DNA of 64,000 nt from contig NZ_JAGSOJ010000005.1 of assembly GCF_023684385.1 (NCBI RefSeq), positions 305,982 through 369,981 on the forward strand. Reading direction: 5' to 3'. The DNA comes from Oceanirhabdus seepicola. GTDB lineage: Bacteria > Bacillota > Clostridia > Clostridiales > Clostridiaceae. Positions 60,755 to 64,000 of the stretch are shown here, in pieces (position 1 is the first letter of the stretch; each line of letters opens with the position of its first letter). Below the pieces are notes generated by a model. It made no database searches. It was not told the origin of the DNA and saw only the letters and a list, made by a program, of their open reading frames with translations. The position numbers and the translations under genes were made by a program.

Positions 60755-63292
60755 TTGAGTTTAAATAATATAGGGAATATTAGAGAGATAGATATCAGAA
60801 AAGAAATGATGAATTCATATATAGACTATGCAATGAGTGTTATAGTTGCAAGAGCACTTCCTGATGTAAGAGATGGTTTGAAACCAGTTCATAGAAGAAT
60901 ATTATATTCCATGCATGAACTTAATCTTACACCAGAAAAGAGTTTTAGAAAGTGTGCCAGAATTGTTGGGGATGTTCTGGGTAAATATCACCCACATGGA
61001 GACACTGCCGTTTATGATGCTTTAGTTAGAATGGCACAAGACTTTTCAATAAGATATACACTTGTTAATGGTCATGGAAACTTTGGTTCTGTAGATGGAG
61101 ATGGAGCCGCTGCAATGAGATATACAGAAGCTAAAATGGAAAAAATAACTGCAGAGATGCTTAGAGATATTAATAAAAATACAGTTGATTTTGTTGATAA
61201 CTTTGATGGAGAAGAAAAAGAGCCTACAGTATTACCAGCGAGATATCCTAACCTTTTAGTTAATGGATCAGCGGGTATTGCAGTAGGTATGGCTACTAAT
61301 ATACCACCTCATAATCTGAGAGAGGTTATAGATGGGGTTATAATGCTGATTGATGAGCCTGATAGTGAAATAGCTGACTTGATGAAAGTTATTAAAGGTC
61401 CAGATTTCCCAACAGCAGGTATTATACTTGGTAAAGCTGGGATAAAAAGTGCTTACGAAACAGGTAGGGGTAAAATTTTAGTTAGAGCTAAATGTGAAAT
61501 TATCGAAGAAAAAGGTAGAAACAAAATCATAGTTACTGAGTTACCTTATCAAGTAAACAAAGCTAAGTTGATTGAAAGTATAGCAAACCTTGTAAAAGAT
61601 AAAAAGATAGATGGAATAAGTGATTTAAGAGATGAGTCTAGTAGAGAAGGTATGAGGATTGTTATCGATCTTAAGAGAGATTCAAATCCTAATGTTGTCT
61701 TAAATAGATTATATAAGCATACAAGAATGCAAGATACTTTTGGTGTAATAATGATTGCATTAGTTGATAATGAACCAAAGCAATTAAACCTTAAACAGGT
61801 ATTGGTTCACTATCTAGATCATCAAAGAGAAGTGTTTAAAAGAAGAACTCAATTTGATTTAGATAAAGCTTTAGCTAGAGCTCACATTTTAGAAGGATTA
61901 AGAATTGCATTAGACCATATTGATGAAGTTATTAAGCTTATTAGAAGTTCTAAAACTGGAGCAGAAGCTAAATCAGGTTTAATGGAGAAGTTCAATTTAT
62001 CTGAGAAACAAGCTCAAGCTATTCTGGATATGAGACTTCAAAGATTAACAGGATTAGAAAGAGATAAAATTGAAGGGGAGTATAATGATTTGCAAGAAAA
62101 AATAGCTGAATTAAGAGCTATTCTTGCTGATGATAAAATACTTCTAGATAATATCAAGAGTGACTTGTTAGAGGTAAGAGCAAAATTCGGAGATGAGAGA
62201 AGATCACACATAGACTTAACATATATTGATAGCAGCATCGATATGTCTGATTTAATTGAAGAAGAGCAAATTGTTGTTACACTTACTCATAATGGATATA
62301 TTAAACGTTTACCAATTGATACATATACTTCTCAAAGAAGAGGTGGAAGAGGTATTCAAGGGGTAACTACTAGAGATGAAGATTTTATTGAGCATATGTT
62401 CATTACTACTACTCATAACAATATTGTATTTTTCACAAACAAGGGGAGAGCATATAAGCTCAAAGGATATGAAATTCCTGAAGCAAGCAGAACCGCTAAA
62501 GGTATAAATCTGGTTAACCTTATATCCATTGAATCCGAAGAGAGTGTTCAAACGGCAATAGCTGTTAAAGAATTTGGTGAAAATGAATTCTTAGTTATGG
62601 GTACAAAGAATGGAATTGTAAAGAAGACTGCAATGAGTGCATATTCTGCAATTAGAAGAAATGGACTAAATGCTATAACATTAAGAGAAGGCGATGAATT
62701 AGTTAATGCTAGAGTAACAGAAGGTAATGATGAAATAATTTTTGTTACTAGAAATGGTTATTCCATCAAATTCAATGAAAATGATGTAAGAGCTATGGGA
62801 AGAACTGCTAGTGGAGTTAAAGCTATCACTTTAAGAGACAATGACCAAGTAGTATCAATGGTAATAACAAAAGATAGTGAAGAGCTGCTTGTTGTTAGTG
62901 AAAATGGCTTAGGAAAGAGAACAAGAGTTGAAGAGTACCCACAAAGACATAGAGGTGGAAAAGGTGTAATTACTTATAAAGTTACTGAAAAAACAGGATT
63001 AGTGGTTGGAGCACGAATTGTATGTGAAGATGATGAGATAATGCTTATAAACAGTAATGGTATAGTAATTAGATTGAATGTAAGAGATATATCTGTTACA
63101 GGAAGAAATACAATGGGTGTTAAGCTTATGAGAAGCGGAGAAGAAGATACTGTTATAGCTATAGCTAAAATAAATTATATAGATGATGAGAATGAAGAAA
63201 TAATTGAAGATGAAAATAATCAGCAAATAGAAGCAGGAGCTCAAATTATAGAATCCAGCTCAGAAGAAGTAGAAGAATCATCTGAAGAGTAA
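60755..63292 (+). CDS. gyrA: DNA gyrase subunit A
   Basis: The cleavage-religation subunit of gyrase. The 845-residue protein starts at a TTG after AGTAGGTG. The active-site Tyr123 is in AAAMRYTEAKM. The quinolone region HPHGDTAVYDAL has Thr84 and Asp88 (E. coli 83 and 87), a wild-type-like clostridial pattern. The C-terminal beta-pinwheel has the GyrA box QRRGGRGIQG and repeats such as NGYIKRLP. The tail is very acidic (SSEEVEESSEE). It ends with a terminator. Confidence 0.97.
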   Translation: MSLNNIGNIREIDIRKEMMNSYIDYAMSVIVARALPDVRDGLKPVHRRILYSMHELNLTPEKSFRKCARIVGDVLGKYHPHGDTAVYDALVRMAQDFSIRYTLVNGHGNFGSVDGDGAAAMRYTEAKMEKITAEMLRDINKNTVDFVDNFDGEEKEPTVLPARYPNLLVNGSAGIAVGMATNIPPHNLREVIDGVIMLIDEPDSEIADLMKVIKGPDFPTAGIILGKAGIKSAYETGRGKILVRAKCEIIEEKGRNKIIVTELPYQVNKAKLIESIANLVKDKKIDGISDLRDESSREGMRIVIDLKRDSNPNVVLNRLYKHTRMQDTFGVIMIALVDNEPKQLNLKQVLVHYLDHQREVFKRRTQFDLDKALARAHILEGLRIALDHIDEVIKLIRSSKTGAEAKSGLMEKFNLSEKQAQAILDMRLQRLTGLERDKIEGEYNDLQEKIAELRAILADDKILLDNIKSDLLEVRAKFGDERRSHIDLTYIDSSIDMSDLIEEEQIVVTLTHNGYIKRLPIDTYTSQRRGGRGIQGVTTRDEDFIEHMFITTTHNNIVFFTNKGRAYKLKGYEIPEASRTAKGINLVNLISIESEESVQTAIAVKEFGENEFLVMGTKNGIVKKTAMSAYSAIRRNGLNAITLREGDELVNARVTEGNDEIIFVTRNGYSIKFNENDVRAMGRTASGVKAITLRDNDQVVSMVITKDSEELLVVSENGLGKRTRVEEYPQRHRGGKGVITYKVTEKTGLVVGARIVCEDDEIMLINSNGIVIRLNVRDISVTGRNTMGVKLMRSGEEDTVIAIAKINYIDDENEEIIEDENNQQIEAGAQIIESSSEEVEESSEE

Positions 63293-63302
63293 TTGATATA
63301 TG

Positions 63303-63343
63303 AAAAGATAGAGCACTTAGAAAGTAGTGTTCTGTCTTTTTTT
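63303..63343 (+). terminator. Terminator of the gyrB-gyrA operon
   Basis: AAAAGATAGAGCACT (63303-63317) and AGTGTTCTGTCTTTT (63326-63340) form a 15-bp stem when two G-U pairs are allowed, followed by T residues. It starts 11 bp after the gyrA stop codon. Confidence 0.88.
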
Positions 63344-63503
63344 ATTTGTTTAAGGATATCATATTTTCTAATAAAGCGCGTGAAATGGTCTTTTTTAATA
63401 GTCAACTAAAATAAACAATACCGTGTGTATCAATATAAGTAATACTGAGAAAATAATAGAATAATAGAGTAAATAGAGAATAAACTCAATTATATGATTC
63501 GAT

Positions 63504-63614
63504 TCGACAAATTTAGTATGATAAGTATGATAGAATAACATTCGTTGCTGATGTCAACGCAGCAAATTAACAAGTAAAAAAAATGTTGACAGTAGTTGAG
63601 ATAATTGATATAAT
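63504..63614 (+). promoter_or_regulatory. rRNA operon promoter(s)
   Basis: TTGACA (63586-63591) and TATAAT (63609-63614) are consensus elements with a 17-bp spacer, about 170 bp before the 16S gene. A weaker upstream pair TCGACA (63504) and TATGAT (63526) with a 16-bp spacer may be a second promoter. The rest of the gap 63344-63785 is AT-rich leader and I see no gene in it. Confidence 0.85.
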
Positions 63615-63785
63615 GTAAAAGTCTTATGACGAATGTTCATTGAAAATTAAACAGAGTAAAGGAAATTTGTATTATTTGTATAATGCAAGCCTTAAATTCC
63701 ATGAGATATAAAAGAAACACACAGGTATGAAGAAATTTTATTTCTTCAAAAAGCAAGCAAGTACTAGCTTGGGAAAAAAACTTTT

Positions 63786-64000
<215 letters not shown>

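Noticed and set aside
60990..61020. Possible quinolone-resistance change in gyrA
   Set aside because: Thr84 and Asp88 are the usual residues in clostridial GyrA, so no resistance mutation is claimed.

Overview
The window is about 64 kb of a low-GC, spore-forming Firmicute chromosome, most likely a Clostridium sensu lato (Clostridiaceae) species, centred on the replication origin. The evidence is the AT-rich sequence, gene order rpmH-dnaA-dnaN-yaaA-recF-remB-gyrB-gyrA-rrn, the leftward block rpmH-rnpA-yidD-yidC-jag-mnmE-mnmG-rsmG-noc-parA-parB, the spore-linked gene yyaC, a FabK-type fatty-acid cluster and the 16S rRNA 5' end at the right edge. Genes left of the origin (about 53.8-56 kb) are mostly on the minus strand and genes right of it on the plus strand, so most are co-directional with replication. 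The species was not determined.

Layout. 1-8.5 kb: type II fatty-acid synthesis operon (fabT-fabH-acpP-fabK-fabD-fabG-fabF-accB-fabZ-accC-accD, running off the left edge), with two FabT-type operators. 8.6-11.6 kb: a two-component system and an ankyrin lipoprotein. 11.9-18.7 kb: a second two-component system with an ABC exporter-like pair and a COG3044-type ATPase. 19.4-21.4 kb: DnaD/DnaB-like and DnaI-like helicase-loading proteins. 21.5-22.6 kb: 11 tRNA genes in a tandemly duplicated Glu-Val-Asp-Thr array with a good promoter and terminator. 22.8-27.8 kb: a mixed region (BaiN-like flavoprotein, a C39-like protein with Ser in place of the nucleophilic Cys, DUF1858, an RsiV-like exported protein, an HTH-methyltransferase fusion). 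28-33.3 kb: purA, a YhaM-like nuclease, a membrane protein and a third two-component system. 33.6-41.4 kb: dnaB, lonC, rplI, gdpP, a MazG-like gene, rpsR-ssb-rpsF, DUF951. 41.4-44.4 kb: selenium/sulfur genes (DUF3343, yedF, a cysteine desulfurase) and yyaC. 44.6-53.8 kb: the parAB/noc/tRNA-modification/YidC/RNase P block. 53.8-63.3 kb: oriC and the replication initiation and gyrase genes. 63.3-64 kb: promoter and start of an rRNA operon.

The coding content is largely standard for this part of a clostridial chromosome. The least explained material lies between genes. One family of about 165-bp elements has terminal inverted repeats and nested hairpins (three full copies, two shrunken ones); copies touch the stop codons of parB and of the desulfurase. 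A second family has conserved left and right modules: one copy encloses only about 110 bp, while the other encloses a complete HTH-methyltransferase gene, so that gene may be cargo. There are also two large single palindromes (10678-10778 and 36981-37126), an inverted repeat that covers the yyaC ribosome-binding site, and a parS site that forms the noc terminator palindrome.

All calls come from reading the sequence and recognising family motifs. No database search, folding program or genome-wide comparison was run, and copy numbers outside this window are unknown.
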